Shown here piece after piece: positions 1 to 8,373 of a DNA stretch of 36,528 nucleotides. Position numbers and translations under genes: made by a program. How positions within the stretch are numbered: position 1 is the first letter of the stretch; each line of letters opens with the position of its first letter. The notes beneath the pieces were generated by a model. It did no database searches. It was not told where the DNA came from and was given only the letters and a program-made list of their open reading frames with translations. Origin of the DNA: an uncultured Oscillibacter sp. (lineage in GTDB: Bacteria; Bacillota; Clostridia; Oscillospirales; Oscillospiraceae). The stretch covers positions 1-36,528 of the forward strand of contig URXS01000009.1 in assembly GCA_900551885.1 (NCBI GenBank), written 5' to 3'.

Positions 1-188
1 CGCAGCCGCCGCAGCTCCCGCACATCCGCCTCCATGGCCAGCGCCTCTCCCCGCAGGGGCAGCACCAGCAGGAGGCCTGGAATTGTGGGCCGTCCGGCCC
101 GGAGAAAGGCCCCCGCCAGGAGCCAGACCACGGTGGTCACACCCACCGCTGAGAAAAATGCCAACAGGCCATCATGGAGCAATACCAT
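1..188 (-). CDS. Partial membrane protein of unknown function (C-terminus beyond window)
   Basis: The reverse strand is open from an ATG at 188 to the window edge, about 62 codons. GAGGTG lies about 8 bases upstream of the ATG and serves as a ribosome site. The first 35 or so residues are very hydrophobic (VLLHDGLLAFFSAVGVTTVV, then WLLAGAFL), so the protein starts with a membrane segment or uncleaved signal anchor. A charged stretch with MEADVRELRRLR follows before the sequence is cut. It lies 132 bases downstream of ybeY on the same strand and may be the last gene of the yqfC-yqfD-phoH-ybeY unit. I do not recognise the family and assign no function. Confidence 0.5.
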   Translation of the reverse strand, partial: MVLLHDGLLAFFSAVGVTTVVWLLAGAFLRAGRPTIPGLLLVLPLRGEALAMEADVRELRRL

Positions 189-320
189 CCCAATCACCTC
201 GGGACAGTATATTCCCCGCCGGGTGTAGAGGTGAGGGAACGATCACCGGAACAACCAATCAATGGTCCCACTGCCCCACAAACTTCCCGGCAATTCCCTG
301 CTTCCCCAGTGCCGATGGAT

Positions 321-818
321 TTACTCCCGGGTAATGCCCAGCTCCGCCAGGATGGCTTCTTCCCTGGCGCGCATCTGCGCCTTCTGAGGCCCCTCGTCCA
401 AGTGGTCGTATCCCAGCAGGTGCAGTGTGGAATGGACCACCAGATAGGAAAGCTCCCGCCGTTTGCCGTGGCCGTACTCCTTAGCCTGGGCCGCCACGTG
501 CTCCATGGAGATCACCATGTCCCCCAGGGGCACCAAACCGGTGCCCGGGTCCGCGTCCTCCGGCCCGGGCAGCTCCCCGGGCGTCAGGTCGAATTCCGGA
601 AAGCTCAGCACATCGGTGGGACGGTCCACTTGCCGCATCTCCCGGTTGATGGTATGGATGTGGGCGTCGTCGGTCAACAGCACGTCCACCTCACAGGGAA
701 AGTCCACACCCTCTGCCGCCAGGGCGGTACGGATGACCTTTCGGATCAGGGCGCAGTTTCCCTCGCTGGCAGCGCCGGGGATGTCAGCGGTAACCGGGAT
801 ATAGTGCCGCTTGGCCAT
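321..818 (-). CDS. ybeY: Endoribonuclease YbeY (16S rRNA maturation / ribosome quality control)
   Basis: YbeY is a zinc-dependent single-strand RNase involved in 16S rRNA 3'-end maturation and quality control of 70S ribosomes in the cytoplasm. The family signature H-x3-H-x5-H is intact as HSTLHLLGYDH, at about residues 129-139. The usual upstream segment is present too (VDVLLTDDAHIHTINREMR, then the PTDVLSFPEFD strand-loop). Length of about 165 residues is normal. The start is either the ATG at 818, which overlaps the phoH stop as TGATG, or the in-frame GTG one codon earlier at 821 (GTGA overlap). The ribosome site is weak, as expected for translational coupling to phoH. Neighbour order phoH-ybeY is the classical Firmicute arrangement. 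Confidence 0.95.
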   Translation of the reverse strand: MAKRHYIPVTADIPGAASEGNCALIRKVIRTALAAEGVDFPCEVDVLLTDDAHIHTINREMRQVDRPTDVLSFPEFDLTPGELPGPEDADPGTGLVPLGDMVISMEHVAAQAKEYGHGKRRELSYLVVHSTLHLLGYDHLDEGPQKAQMRAREEAILAELGITRE

Positions 819-1792
819 CACTTCCGCCCCTTTCCGCCGTTTCTGGCATTCTCATACTCCTCATAGGCCGCCACAATCCGCTGGACCATCACATGGCGGA
901 CCACGTCGGCGTTGCTCAGCTCGCAGATGCCGATGCCCTCTACCTTGCGCAGCACCCGCATGGCCTCCTTCAACCCGGAGGCCTTGCCGTCGGGCAGGTC
1001 GATCTGGGTCACGTCGCCGGTGATGACGATCTTGGAACCGAAGCCCAGCCGGGTCAGGAACATCTTCATCTGCTCCCGGGAGGTGTTCTGGGCCTCGTCC
1101 AGAATGATGAAGCTGTCGTCCAGAGTGCGGCCCCGCATGTAGGCCAGGGGCGCCACCTCAATGTTGCCCCGCTCCAGGTACTTCTGGTACGTCTCCGCCC
1201 CCAGCATGTCGAACAGGGCGTCGTACAATGGCCGCAGATAGGGGTCCACCTTGCTCTGGAGATCGCCGGGCAGGAAGCCCAGCCGCTCTCCGGCCTCTAC
1301 CGCCGGACGGGTCAGGATGATGCGGTTGACCTGCTTGTCCCGGAAAGCGGCCACGGCGGCGGCCACAGCCAGGTACGTCTTGCCGGTACCCGCCGGGCCC
1401 ACGCCGATGGTGACGGTGTTTTTCAAAACGGAGGCAATATACTCCTTCTGGCCGATGGTCTTGGGCTTCACCGGCCGACCCTTGGCAGTGATGCACAGCA
1501 CATCCCCGGTCAGCTCCGCGATCTGGGACTCCTTCCCGGCACGAACCAGGCCGATCACATACCGCACGTTCTGCTCCCCGATAGCCTCTCCCCGGGAGGA
1601 GAGGGTCAGCAGGGCCTGGATGGCCTTGCAGGCCAGCATGGTGTTCTCCGGCTCACCCTCCACCCGGAGCTCTCCGTCCCGGTTCACCACCGTGACGGAG
1701 AACTCCTGCTCCAGCAGGCGGATGTTCTCGTCAAAGGAGCCAAAAATGTTGACGGCCTGTTCCAGCCGCTCAATGCTGATTCTCTGTTCCAA
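818..1792 (-). CDS. phoH: PhoH-like ATPase/helicase-type protein
   Basis: PhoH-family P-loop ATPase, cytoplasmic and thought to act on RNA. Its pairing with YbeY points to a role in rRNA metabolism, though the exact reaction is unsettled for the family. Walker A is GPAGTGKT at about residue 132. Walker B is FIILDEAQN, followed by the sensor-like segment KIVITGDVTQIDLP. I place the start at TTG 1792, because a strong Shine-Dalgarno AGGAGTG sits 6-7 bases before it. An ATG at 1810 directly abutting the yqfD stop (TAAATG) is also open, but it would put that ribosome site inside the coding region. Length of about 324 residues is typical. Transcribed with yqfC, yqfD and ybeY. Confidence 0.95.
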   Translation of the reverse strand: MEQRISIERLEQAVNIFGSFDENIRLLEQEFSVTVVNRDGELRVEGEPENTMLACKAIQALLTLSSRGEAIGEQNVRYVIGLVRAGKESQIAELTGDVLCITAKGRPVKPKTIGQKEYIASVLKNTVTIGVGPAGTGKTYLAVAAAVAAFRDKQVNRIILTRPAVEAGERLGFLPGDLQSKVDPYLRPLYDALFDMLGAETYQKYLERGNIEVAPLAYMRGRTLDDSFIILDEAQNTSREQMKMFLTRLGFGSKIVITGDVTQIDLPDGKASGLKEAMRVLRKVEGIGICELSNADVVRHVMVQRIVAAYEEYENARNGGKGRK

Positions 1793-1810
1793 AGTATCAC
1801 TCCTGTGCAT

Positions 1811-3016
1811 TTACGGGCGGTTTTCGTCCGATTCTTCCGTATAGATGGGCACTGACTGGCCAATCTGCTCCACGCACTCCGCCGACAGCGTCACCGTCAG
1901 TATATCCCCCCGCTGGCGGGAGGAACAGAGGGTGGAGGACACAGTCCCGTACCCATCCACCAGGCTGTGGAGATATTCTGTCAGCGCCTCCTCCGCCGCG
2001 GCCTCGGCGGAGGTGACGTCCACGGTGCTTGTTTCGGTCTCGTAGTACCGGCAGGTCTCCCGCTCCAGTGTCACCGGCAGCGGCAGGCCAAAGAAGGACC
2101 AGTGGGCCCTGGTGGTTATTTTATCATAAGAACCCGTCTCCATGCCACTGTTTGAGAAGAATTTTATTCGCTTGGTGCCGATGACCAGCGAGTAAAAGGT
2201 CTTCTCCTCCCCGGTATAACGCTTTACCGGCGCCGTCAGGGGCAGATCGGCGGTGAGGGTATACCAGGTCCGGGCCTCCACGGTGCCCATCCCGGTAAGG
2301 ACCCGGGCGCCAAAGGTCTCCGTGTCCTCCACGCCGGAAATCAGAATCTGTCCCTGAGTCACTGAGGTCCCCGGCAACACGCAGGCGGCGCCGTCCAGCG
2401 CCTGGACCTTCAGCACCAGTCCGGCCCGGCGGGCCACCACATTGCTGGGCTGACGCTTGCTGACCAGTTCCGGCGCGGGAACCCGCTCCCGCACCTGGAC
2501 CGTGGCCCGGCAGCCGGAGACGTTGACCGTGAGCCAGCACAGTTCCGGGATCTCCAGCAGCACATGGTTGCGCAGGTCCTCCGTATCCAGACCCAGGCCC
2601 AAGGTCCCCAGACCCACGCCATTTTTCTCCAGGGCCCGGAGGATCTCCTCCTCCGTGACGGTCTCGTTGCCCTCCACGGTAAAGTCCCAGATGAAGAAGG
2701 ACCCCACCGTCACCCACAGAGCGCAGGCTGTCAGCCCCACCAGCAGCACCTGCCGGTGGCGAAACCGACTCAGAAAGAAGGGCACCCCCTCTCCCCGCAC
2801 CACCGTCATAGAGCAATCCAGACCTTTCAGGGCTCTCCGAAGCCGCCCGCAGTCCCGGCGGCTGAGACGGCAGGTGAAGGCAGTCTCCGACTCCCAGGCC
2901 AGGTCCCAGAAGGCCAGGCCCCTGGCACTGCAAAGGTTCAAAATCCGCTCCGGGAAAGGGGTCTCCACCCGGATCCAGGTCTGGCCCCTGAAACGGTTGA
3001 CAATCTCTTTCAGCAT
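1811..3016 (-). CDS. yqfD: Sporulation protein YqfD
   Basis: YqfD is a mother-cell sporulation protein needed for late spore development; its molecular function is poorly known. The sequence opens with the family's N-terminal domain (MLKEIVNRFRGQTWIRVETP). A single strong transmembrane segment lies near residues 90-115 (VLLVGLTACALWVTVGSFFI). An extracytoplasmic part follows, including the motif FTVEGNETVTEEEI and a long C-terminal domain. At 401 residues it is normal length. It starts three bases after the yqfC stop, and phoH follows directly, so the four genes form a tightly packed operon. Presence of this gene is good evidence that the organism makes endospores. Confidence 0.93.
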   Translation of the reverse strand: MLKEIVNRFRGQTWIRVETPFPERILNLCSARGLAFWDLAWESETAFTCRLSRRDCGRLRRALKGLDCSMTVVRGEGVPFFLSRFRHRQVLLVGLTACALWVTVGSFFIWDFTVEGNETVTEEEILRALEKNGVGLGTLGLGLDTEDLRNHVLLEIPELCWLTVNVSGCRATVQVRERVPAPELVSKRQPSNVVARRAGLVLKVQALDGAACVLPGTSVTQGQILISGVEDTETFGARVLTGMGTVEARTWYTLTADLPLTAPVKRYTGEEKTFYSLVIGTKRIKFFSNSGMETGSYDKITTRAHWSFFGLPLPVTLERETCRYYETETSTVDVTSAEAAAEEALTEYLHSLVDGYGTVSSTLCSSRQRGDILTVTLSAECVEQIGQSVPIYTEESDENRP

Positions 3017-3019
3017 GGC

Positions 3020-3307
3020 CTACACCCACTCCACGGCGGAAATTCGCCCGCCGATCCGCAATTCCTCCGCCGTCATGGCCATCAGGGACAGCCGCTCTCC
3101 CCGCACTCGCAGCACGCCGGCGTGGGTATTGATATCGATCTGGTCCTCTCCATAGGCGAGAATGCCGGCATGGTGCTCCACATAGAGCTGGCGGCTACCC
3201 ACCATCTCCAACCGGGGCAGTCCCGCCACCACGTCCGCCGGCAGGTCAAACAGCTCCGCCACAGCGTTCATCACGCCGTCTTCCCTATCTTTTCGCTTCC
3301 GCGCCAT
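3020..3307 (-). CDS. yqfC: Sporulation protein YqfC
   Basis: Small sporulation protein of about 95 residues, the usual partner upstream of yqfD. Recognisable parts are LPRLEMVGSRQLYVEHHAGI, the segment DQIDINTHAGVLRVRGERL, and the C-terminal hydrophobic beta-rich run ending VEWV, all typical of the YabP/YqfC family. The start is the ATG at 3307, because GGAGAGGTGAGAGG lies directly upstream. The reading frame stays open to 3361, but that extension is proline/arginine rich and lacks a ribosome site. The gene ends with TAG, the only clear amber terminator I found among the chromosomal genes here. Transcription is expected under sporulation control (SigE in Bacillus); I did not find a convincing SigE promoter upstream. 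Confidence 0.9.
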   Translation of the reverse strand: MARKRKDREDGVMNAVAELFDLPADVVAGLPRLEMVGSRQLYVEHHAGILAYGEDQIDINTHAGVLRVRGERLSLMAMTAEELRIGGRISAVEWV

Positions 3308-3423
3308 CCTCTCACCTCTCCCCGACTGTATGCGCCACCGGCGCGGAACTTGCGTGTCCACCCTTCCTGCGGCCAGCTTTCAGCCTCTCTTCTTCAAATT
3401 GGGACATGAATTGGCCATTTTCG

Positions 3424-3446
3424 CCCTATACAATTTTTCTTGATTT
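3424..3446 (+). promoter_or_regulatory. Possible SigE-type promoter for ylbJ
   Basis: The string CTATACAATT near 3427 resembles the SigE -10 consensus CATACAAT. A weak -35-like CATGAAT lies about 14 bases further upstream (near 3404). It would start a transcript about 75 bases before ylbJ, which is SigE-controlled in Bacillus subtilis. The match is partial, so this is a suggestion only. Confidence 0.25.
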
Positions 3447-3513
3447 TTTAATAACTTAATGCCCCCGTCATAATTCCCTTTGACTGCAATAGGATAGGCA
3501 GGGAGGGATATGT

Positions 3514-4434
3514 ATGAAAGGGCGTTGGCGGCTTCCCGCTTGTCTGGTGTTGTGCGGACTTCTTCTGTGGCTGCTGGCGGACGCCGCCGGGGTCCGGGCC
3601 TCTGTGGAAGAGGCTCTCAGTCTGTGCGCCCACTCCGTGGTCCCTGCGCTGTTTCCCTTCCTGGTGGTCACCTCCGCGCTGCTGTCCCTGGGCTTTGGAG
3701 AGCTGGCGGCCCCTTGGCTGGCGGGGCTGATGGAGCCGCTCTTCCGCATCCCCGGGGCCGGCAGCGCGGCCTTGGTGCTGGGCCTGGTCGGAGGCTATCC
3801 CATCGGCGCCGCCACGGCGGCCCGGCTGTACCAGGAGGGCTTGGTATCCCGGGAGGAAGGCGAGCGGCTGCTGACCTTCTGCAACAACTCCAATCCGGTG
3901 TTCCTGATCAGTGTCCTGGGGGTGGGGGTCTTCGGCAGTGTGCGGACGGGAATCTGGCTGTGGCTGATCCACCTGCTGGCCGCCCTGCTGACAGGTCTGG
4001 TATTCCGCGGCCAGGGAACGTCCACCCGGCGGCAGCCCCTGACAAGGTCCCCGGCTTTTCGGGCGGTATCATTGCCCGCCGCTCTGGTGGAAGCGATAGG
4101 CTCCTCCCTGCGGGGAATGCTGTCGGTGTGTGCCTTCGTCACGTTTTTCTACGTACTGGCTCAACCCCTGGCTTCCCTGGGGGGGCGGGCCGGAGCAGTG
4201 CTGGTGGGCTTCACGGAGCTGTTCTCCCTGACGCCCCTGCTGACGCCGGACGCCTTCGGCTTTGTGCTGGCCGCCGGCATGGCGGGCTGGGGCGGGCTCT
4301 CGGTGCTGTGCCAGACGGCGGCGGTGCTGGATGGCAGCGGTCTGCGGGCAGGTTTCTGCCTCCGGGGGAAAGTCCTCCAGGGCCTTCTGTCGGCGCTGCT
4401 GGCATGGCTCATGGCAGGGTACGTGCTGAATTGA
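3514..4434 (+). CDS. ylbJ: Sporulation integral membrane protein YlbJ
   Basis: YlbJ is a multi-pass membrane protein of the nucleoside-recognition/Gate-domain type, required for spore cortex formation in Bacillus. The 306-residue product is almost entirely hydrophobic. It carries the typical stretch GLVGGYPIGAATAARLYQEG followed by ERLLTFCNNSNPVFLISVLG, which are the best conserved family motifs. About eight membrane helices can be drawn. The start at ATG 3514 has AGGGAGGGAT just before it; an overlapping ATG at 3510 is in another frame and gives a glycine/proline-rich shadow. It is divergent from yqfC and converges on the phosphoribosyltransferase gene across a shared terminator. Confidence 0.93.
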   Translation: MKGRWRLPACLVLCGLLLWLLADAAGVRASVEEALSLCAHSVVPALFPFLVVTSALLSLGFGELAAPWLAGLMEPLFRIPGAGSAALVLGLVGGYPIGAATAARLYQEGLVSREEGERLLTFCNNSNPVFLISVLGVGVFGSVRTGIWLWLIHLLAALLTGLVFRGQGTSTRRQPLTRSPAFRAVSLPAALVEAIGSSLRGMLSVCAFVTFFYVLAQPLASLGGRAGAVLVGFTELFSLTPLLTPDAFGFVLAAGMAGWGGLSVLCQTAAVLDGSGLRAGFCLRGKVLQGLLSALLAWLMAGYVLN

Positions 4435-4493
4435 GGATCTCTGCCTGTTTGCCCGTTTTCCTTCTCACCCTGTCAACGTACATCCTTTGATTA

Positions 4494-4534
4494 AAAAAGT
4501 CCCCCTCTGCAATTGGCAGAGGGGGACTTTTTCA
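4494..4534. terminator. Bidirectional Rho-independent terminator between ylbJ and the PRTase gene
   Basis: Perfect stem GTCCCCCTCTGC / GCAGAGGGGGAC with a 5-base loop, flanked by AAAAAA on the left and TTTTT on the right. It can therefore stop transcripts in both directions. Confidence 0.9.
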
Positions 4535-5179
4535 CTCTTCTGATACTGTGGAGTAGCCGAAGCTGTTGACCACCGCATCCAGTGGTTTTCCCTGACGGCA
4601 GAACGGGCACTGATCCGGCGGATAACTGGCGTAGTCCGGCAAATCTGTACAATCAAACAGGGACGCCACCGGTACGCCCTCCATCTCCGTCCGATGGCTA
4701 TAGATGGCAGCCACCCCGGCAGGCCGGCCGCCGTAATAGCGGACGCATTCCATACCCCGCCGGGCCGTGGTACCGGTGGTCATGGAGGCTACCAGAATCA
4801 ATACATTCTTGTCCTGGATCATGTGGCGGGCATTGTCCCGGATGAGGATCTTTCCCTCGCTGTCCGTCTCTGCCCGGAGAATGTACACATCCCGCCCCTC
4901 ATTGATGGAGCGATAGGCGGACTGGGTCAACTGCCGGGCCAGACACGTACCGATGACCCGAGTGCTGTCCAAACACAGGATGGTATCCACCATGGTGTTT
5001 GCCAGGTGCCGCTCCGCCAGTTGCTGCGCCACAGCCTCCGCCTCCCGCAGGCTGGACTTCTGGGCGGTCACATCGATCAGGTAGTTGATATGGCTGTGGC
5101 GGGTGGCAAAATGTCCCCTGGCTACCCGCAGCGTCACATCTCCCACACAGACAGGGAGCTGAAAAAATTTCGGTTCCAT
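4532..5179 (-). CDS. Phosphoribosyltransferase-like protein (orotate PRTase family, atypical PRPP loop)
   Basis: The fold and length (215 residues) fit a type I phosphoribosyltransferase related to orotate phosphoribosyltransferases. A core strand VDTILCLDSTRVIGTCLARQ is followed by a PRPP-loop-like segment VLILVASMTTGTTARRG at about 126-142. In classical enzymes this loop begins with two acidic residues (DDxxTTG). Here they are replaced by alanine and serine, so catalysis may differ or be lost. A C-terminal CPFC pair suggests metal binding or a disulfide. The start at 5179 has AAGGAGAG upstream. It is the last gene of a unit with deoC and a metallo-hydrolase, which hints at nucleotide salvage, but the substrate cannot be told from sequence. 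Confidence 0.7.
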   Translation of the reverse strand: MEPKFFQLPVCVGDVTLRVARGHFATRHSHINYLIDVTAQKSSLREAEAVAQQLAERHLANTMVDTILCLDSTRVIGTCLARQLTQSAYRSINEGRDVYILRAETDSEGKILIRDNARHMIQDKNVLILVASMTTGTTARRGMECVRYYGGRPAGVAAIYSHRTEMEGVPVASLFDCTDLPDYASYPPDQCPFCRQGKPLDAVVNSFGYSTVSEE

Positions 5180-5263
5180 ATCGCACTTCTCTCCTTACCG
5201 TTGTCCCTTGTCTCAGGAAATACCCCGCCGCCGAGGTCCTCACTGCAGGACATTCTCATAGAT

Positions 5264-5920
5264 TCAGCTTTCCATGGTCTTCACGGCCTTGACGATGCGG
5301 CTGGTGCCCAGGCGGGACGCCCCCAGGTTGATGAAGTCCTCGGCGTCCTTCAGGTCGGCGATGCCGCCGGCGGCCTTGATCTTCACATTGGGCCCCACGT
5401 GCTTGGCAAACAGGGCCACATCCTCCCGGGTGGCACCTCCTCCGCCAAAGCCTGTGGAGGTCTTGATGTAGTCCGCACCAGAGGCGGTGACGATCTCGCA
5501 CATCCTGATCTTCTCCGCATCCGTCAGGAAGCAGCACTCGATGATGACCTTCAGGAGTTTGCCCTTGCAGGCGGCCTTCACCGCTTTGATCTCGGAGAGC
5601 AGGTCGTCCCACTTTTGATCCTTCACCCAACCGATGTTGATGACCATATCCACTTCTTCAGCGCCGTTGTCCACGGCGTCGGCAGCCATAAAGCACTTGG
5701 CAGCGGTGGTATCGTATCCGTTGGGGAAGCCGATGACGGTGCAGATCGGCAACTTGCCCGCTACATACTCCGCCGCCTGTTGAACGTAGCTGGCGGGAAT
5801 GCAGACGCTGGCACAGCCGTATTTGATCCCGTCGTCGCAGATGGTCTGGATCTCACTCCAGGTGGCTGTCTGAGCCAACAGGGTGTGGTCGCATTTGCTG
5901 AGGATCTCTTTCAGCTCCAT
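5264..5920 (-). CDS. deoC: Deoxyribose-phosphate aldolase
   Basis: DeoC cleaves 2-deoxyribose 5-phosphate to glyceraldehyde 3-phosphate and acetaldehyde in deoxynucleoside catabolism. The 218-residue product is full length. It shows the Schiff-base lysine in ADYIKTSTGFGGGGAT (about K153), the acidic strand VDMVINIGWVK near residue 90, and the second active-site lysine in VKIKAAGGIAD. The ribosome site AAGGAGAGG lies about 6 bases before the ATG at 5920. It begins 14 bases after the metallo-hydrolase and is followed 84 bases later by the phosphoribosyltransferase-like gene, so the three are probably cotranscribed. Confidence 0.96.
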   Translation of the reverse strand: MELKEILSKCDHTLLAQTATWSEIQTICDDGIKYGCASVCIPASYVQQAAEYVAGKLPICTVIGFPNGYDTTAAKCFMAADAVDNGAEEVDMVINIGWVKDQKWDDLLSEIKAVKAACKGKLLKVIIECCFLTDAEKIRMCEIVTASGADYIKTSTGFGGGGATREDVALFAKHVGPNVKIKAAGGIADLKDAEDFINLGASRLGTSRIVKAVKTMES

Positions 5921-5934
5921 TTCTGTCCTCTCCT

Positions 5935-6942
5935 TTATTCTTGAGTTGTTCCTATGTCGGATGTGACGCAGTATTCATAGGTTCCGGCCCGATTCCGCCG
6001 CTCCACCTGTCCCCGAACCTTCAGATAATCCAAATGGGCCAGTGCTTCCCCCACGGCGAAGAATTTCTGTGTCACCGGGAAGTCCGCCCAGGTCCGGCAG
6101 CGGATGCTCCAGCGCATCCGGCCGGCGATCTGGTAGGCGGTGAGGCCCGGCTCCCGGCGGAGGATCTCCAGTACCTCCGCCAGTCGGCGGGCATGGTGCT
6201 GCCGCAGTTCCTCTACCCGGGCGGAGAGGTCACCGGTCTCCGCCCGGTGGGCCGGCAACAGCCGCGCCACAGGCAACATCTTCACTCGTTCCAGGCTCTC
6301 CAGATAATCCCCCAGAGAATCCGGCACGCCGCTCCAGCGGCAGATGTTAGGCGTAATGTGAAACAGCACGTGATCCCCGCAGAACAGCCAACGCCGCTCC
6401 GGTTCATACAGGCACAGGTGCCCAGGGGTATGCCCCGGTGTCAGCATGCAACGCAGGTGGTGGGAGCCGTAAGCCAGCTCCGCCCCATCCGCCAGAGGGG
6501 TATACAGAGATGGGTCCCAATGAGCCGCTCCGGCGTTTTGGGCAGGATTGCTGTGCCAGAGGGAGGCAGTCTCCTCCGAAGGGAAACCGTTCCGCTCGTA
6601 ATCCCGATACAGTGCTCTCCAGCGGTCCTCACTCATGGCGTCCTCCAGGCCAGGCAGATCCACCTGGCTGATATAAACGCGGCAGCCAGGACGAACCAGC
6701 TCCGGTGCCAGGCCCGCGTGGTCACTGTGACGGTGAGTCAGAAAAATATCTGTTCTGTCCAGATCCACACCGATCTCCTGAAGCTGGCGGGTCATGGCCT
6801 CCCGGCAGGGGACCTGGCGAAAACCCGTGTCGATCAGCAGGTTCCGCTCTCCGGCAATCAGATAGCTGTTGAGGTTTTTCAGCGGGTTCCCCACCAGGGG
6901 GATATCCAACCGCCATAAGTCCGTTTCGATTTGCTCCGCCAT
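5935..6942 (-). CDS. Metallo-beta-lactamase-fold hydrolase with C-terminal winged-helix-like region (LACTB2-like)
   Basis: The N-terminal 230 residues form an MBL-fold hydrolase with the metal motif THRHSDHAGL (H70, H72, D74, H75). Later metal ligands fit TPGHTPGHLCLYEP, and FCGDHVLF completes the site. The C-terminal about 80 residues look like a winged-helix domain (LAEVLEILRREPGLTAYQIA), as in LACTB2/RNase Z-like hydrolases and related thioesterases. The substrate cannot be read from sequence. A promoter TGGACA-17-TATACT lies at 6969-6997 on this strand. The gene heads an operon with deoC 14 bases downstream. The ATG at 6942 has GAAAGGACGGG upstream. Confidence 0.85.
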   Translation of the reverse strand: MAEQIETDLWRLDIPLVGNPLKNLNSYLIAGERNLLIDTGFRQVPCREAMTRQLQEIGVDLDRTDIFLTHRHSDHAGLAPELVRPGCRVYISQVDLPGLEDAMSEDRWRALYRDYERNGFPSEETASLWHSNPAQNAGAAHWDPSLYTPLADGAELAYGSHHLRCMLTPGHTPGHLCLYEPERRWLFCGDHVLFHITPNICRWSGVPDSLGDYLESLERVKMLPVARLLPAHRAETGDLSARVEELRQHHARRLAEVLEILRREPGLTAYQIAGRMRWSIRCRTWADFPVTQKFFAVGEALAHLDYLKVRGQVERRNRAGTYEYCVTSDIGTTQE

Positions 6943-6968
6943 AGATCCCGTCCTTTCTATACAGAATC

Positions 6969-6997
6969 AGTATATCAGTTTTCTCCCAGTCTGTCCA
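6969..6997 (-). promoter_or_regulatory. Promoter of the hydrolase-deoC-PRTase operon
   Basis: On the reverse strand TGGACA and TATACT are separated by 17 bases, a good sigma-A promoter. It is about 30 bases upstream of the ATG at 6942 and back to back with the protease promoter. Confidence 0.7.
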
Positions 6998-7010
6998 GAA
7001 ACACTCACCC

Positions 7011-7039
7011 TTGCCAAAGGACGGGGCCGGTGCTAAAAT
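7011..7039 (+). promoter_or_regulatory. Promoter of the secreted protease gene
   Basis: TTGCCA, 17-base spacer, TAAAAT, placed 30 bases before the protease ATG at 7070. It matches a vegetative sigma-A promoter in sequence and spacing. Confidence 0.7.
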
Positions 7040-7069
7040 AAGGTCGATTTTTCGTTGGAGGCAACCGTT

Positions 7070-8350
7070 ATGAAAGCAAAACTGCTCGCCATTCTCTGCG
7101 CCCTGACGTTGCTGCTGGGCGCTGTTCCCACCGCCGGTGCTCTGGAGGGAGAATCCCAACGGGCTGCCGATACCCTGGCTACCCTGGGTCTTATCGATGA
7201 GACTGACAGCCTGACGGGACCCGCCACCCGAGCCCAAGCTGCGGTACTGCTGGTGGACTTGGCTGCCGCCGGCAAGGCGGCCGCTCATGACAACTGGATC
7301 TCCGGTTTCCGAGATGTGCCCGCCGAAGCTCACGACGCCGTCACCTATGCCGCGCACCAGGGTTGGATCACCGGCGTAACGGCGGTGGAATTTCGTCCCA
7401 ATCAGGCCATCACCGCCAACGCCTGGAGTGCTTTTTTGCTGCGGATGTTGGGATACAGTGACAAGGACGGAGATTTCTCTGTCTCCGGCGCAGCCGCTTT
7501 CGCCCAGCGGATCGGCCTGCTGTCCACCTCCTGGGACGGCGCCCTGACCCTGGGCGGGCTGTATCAGATGGCACTGGACGCCCTGTCCTTCCCCTACCGG
7601 GATGGCAGTGGCACCGTGCTGGAGCGGCTGATTGAGGAAGGCTGCGTCTCTTCCTCTGCCGCCAATGCCCTGGGTCTGCTGAATACTGCTCTCACCGCCC
7701 GCCAGGTGGCGGACCGCTTTACATCCGCTGTGTTCTGCATTCAGGGCTATGAGACACAAAAGCAGGTGGAACAGAACACCCCCGCCAGCGACGCCAGCGG
7801 CTTCTTCATCAGCGCCGACGGTGTGGCCGTCACCAACTATCACTCCATTGAGGACGATATTTATGCCACCGCCACCTTGGTCACCGGTGACGTCTATGAG
7901 ATCGAACGGGTCCTCTATTATGATGTCGGCATCGACATTGCAGTGGTGAAAGTCTCCCAGACCGCCCTGGAGGGCGATGACACCAGCGCCTTTGCCTGCC
8001 TGGAACTGGCCGGCACCACCGATGCCCGGCCAGGCGACACTGTCTACACCATCAGCAATCCCTTAGGCATGGGCGTGGCCATCAGTTCCGGTATTATCAG
8101 CGCCACGGACCGGCAGGTAGAGGGATATTCCCTGCCCTGCATCATGAACACCGCTGACATTTCCCATGGCAGCAGCGGCGGTGCCCTGCTGAACGGATAC
8201 GGGCAGGTACTGGCTGTTACCACTGGTGCTTTCTCCGCCGGCAACAACATGTATTTGGCAGTACCTGTGGACCCGGTAATGTCCGCGGATCTGACTGTGG
8301 AAGGCTGGACCCTGGAAGAGGTTGACCAAATGCAGAAGGACGCCGCCTGA
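7070..8350 (+). CDS. Secreted trypsin-like serine protease (S1C/HtrA-like) with N-terminal SLH-like region
   Basis: A 426-residue exported protease. Residues 1-25 are a clear signal peptide (LLAILCALTLLLGAVPTAGA, cut near ALEG). Residues about 30-210 contain repeated alpha-helical units resembling S-layer homology modules (GFRDVPAEAHDAVTYAAHQGWI; VEFRPNQAITANAWSAFLLR), which could bind the cell wall. The C-terminal half is a chymotrypsin-fold protease. Catalytic residues are H258 (TNYHSIED), D289 (VGIDIAVVKV) and S369 (ISHGSSGGALLN). No PDZ domain follows, unlike typical HtrA. The start at ATG 7070 has TTGGAGG 9 bases before it. It is a single-gene unit with its own promoter and terminator. 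Confidence 0.88.
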   Translation: MKAKLLAILCALTLLLGAVPTAGALEGESQRAADTLATLGLIDETDSLTGPATRAQAAVLLVDLAAAGKAAAHDNWISGFRDVPAEAHDAVTYAAHQGWITGVTAVEFRPNQAITANAWSAFLLRMLGYSDKDGDFSVSGAAAFAQRIGLLSTSWDGALTLGGLYQMALDALSFPYRDGSGTVLERLIEEGCVSSSAANALGLLNTALTARQVADRFTSAVFCIQGYETQKQVEQNTPASDASGFFISADGVAVTNYHSIEDDIYATATLVTGDVYEIERVLYYDVGIDIAVVKVSQTALEGDDTSAFACLELAGTTDARPGDTVYTISNPLGMGVAISSGIISATDRQVEGYSLPCIMNTADISHGSSGGALLNGYGQVLAVTTGAFSAGNNMYLAVPVDPVMSADLTVEGWTLEEVDQMQKDAA

Positions 8351-8373
8351 GTATTGCAAAGCATATCAAGCAA

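Noticed and set aside
3014..3022. TAG of yqfC in frame with yqfD, as possible amber read-through
   Set aside because: YqfC and YqfD are separate proteins in other spore formers, and yqfD has its own start three bases later; treated as a normal stop.
3510..4490. Alternative frame overlapping ylbJ
   Set aside because: Gly/Pro/Arg-rich shadow; the ylbJ frame has membrane helices and family motifs.
4694..5944. Plus-strand open frame of 416 codons
   Set aside because: It spans the antisense of deoC and the phosphoribosyltransferase-like gene, including the gap between them, and has no start signal or motif.
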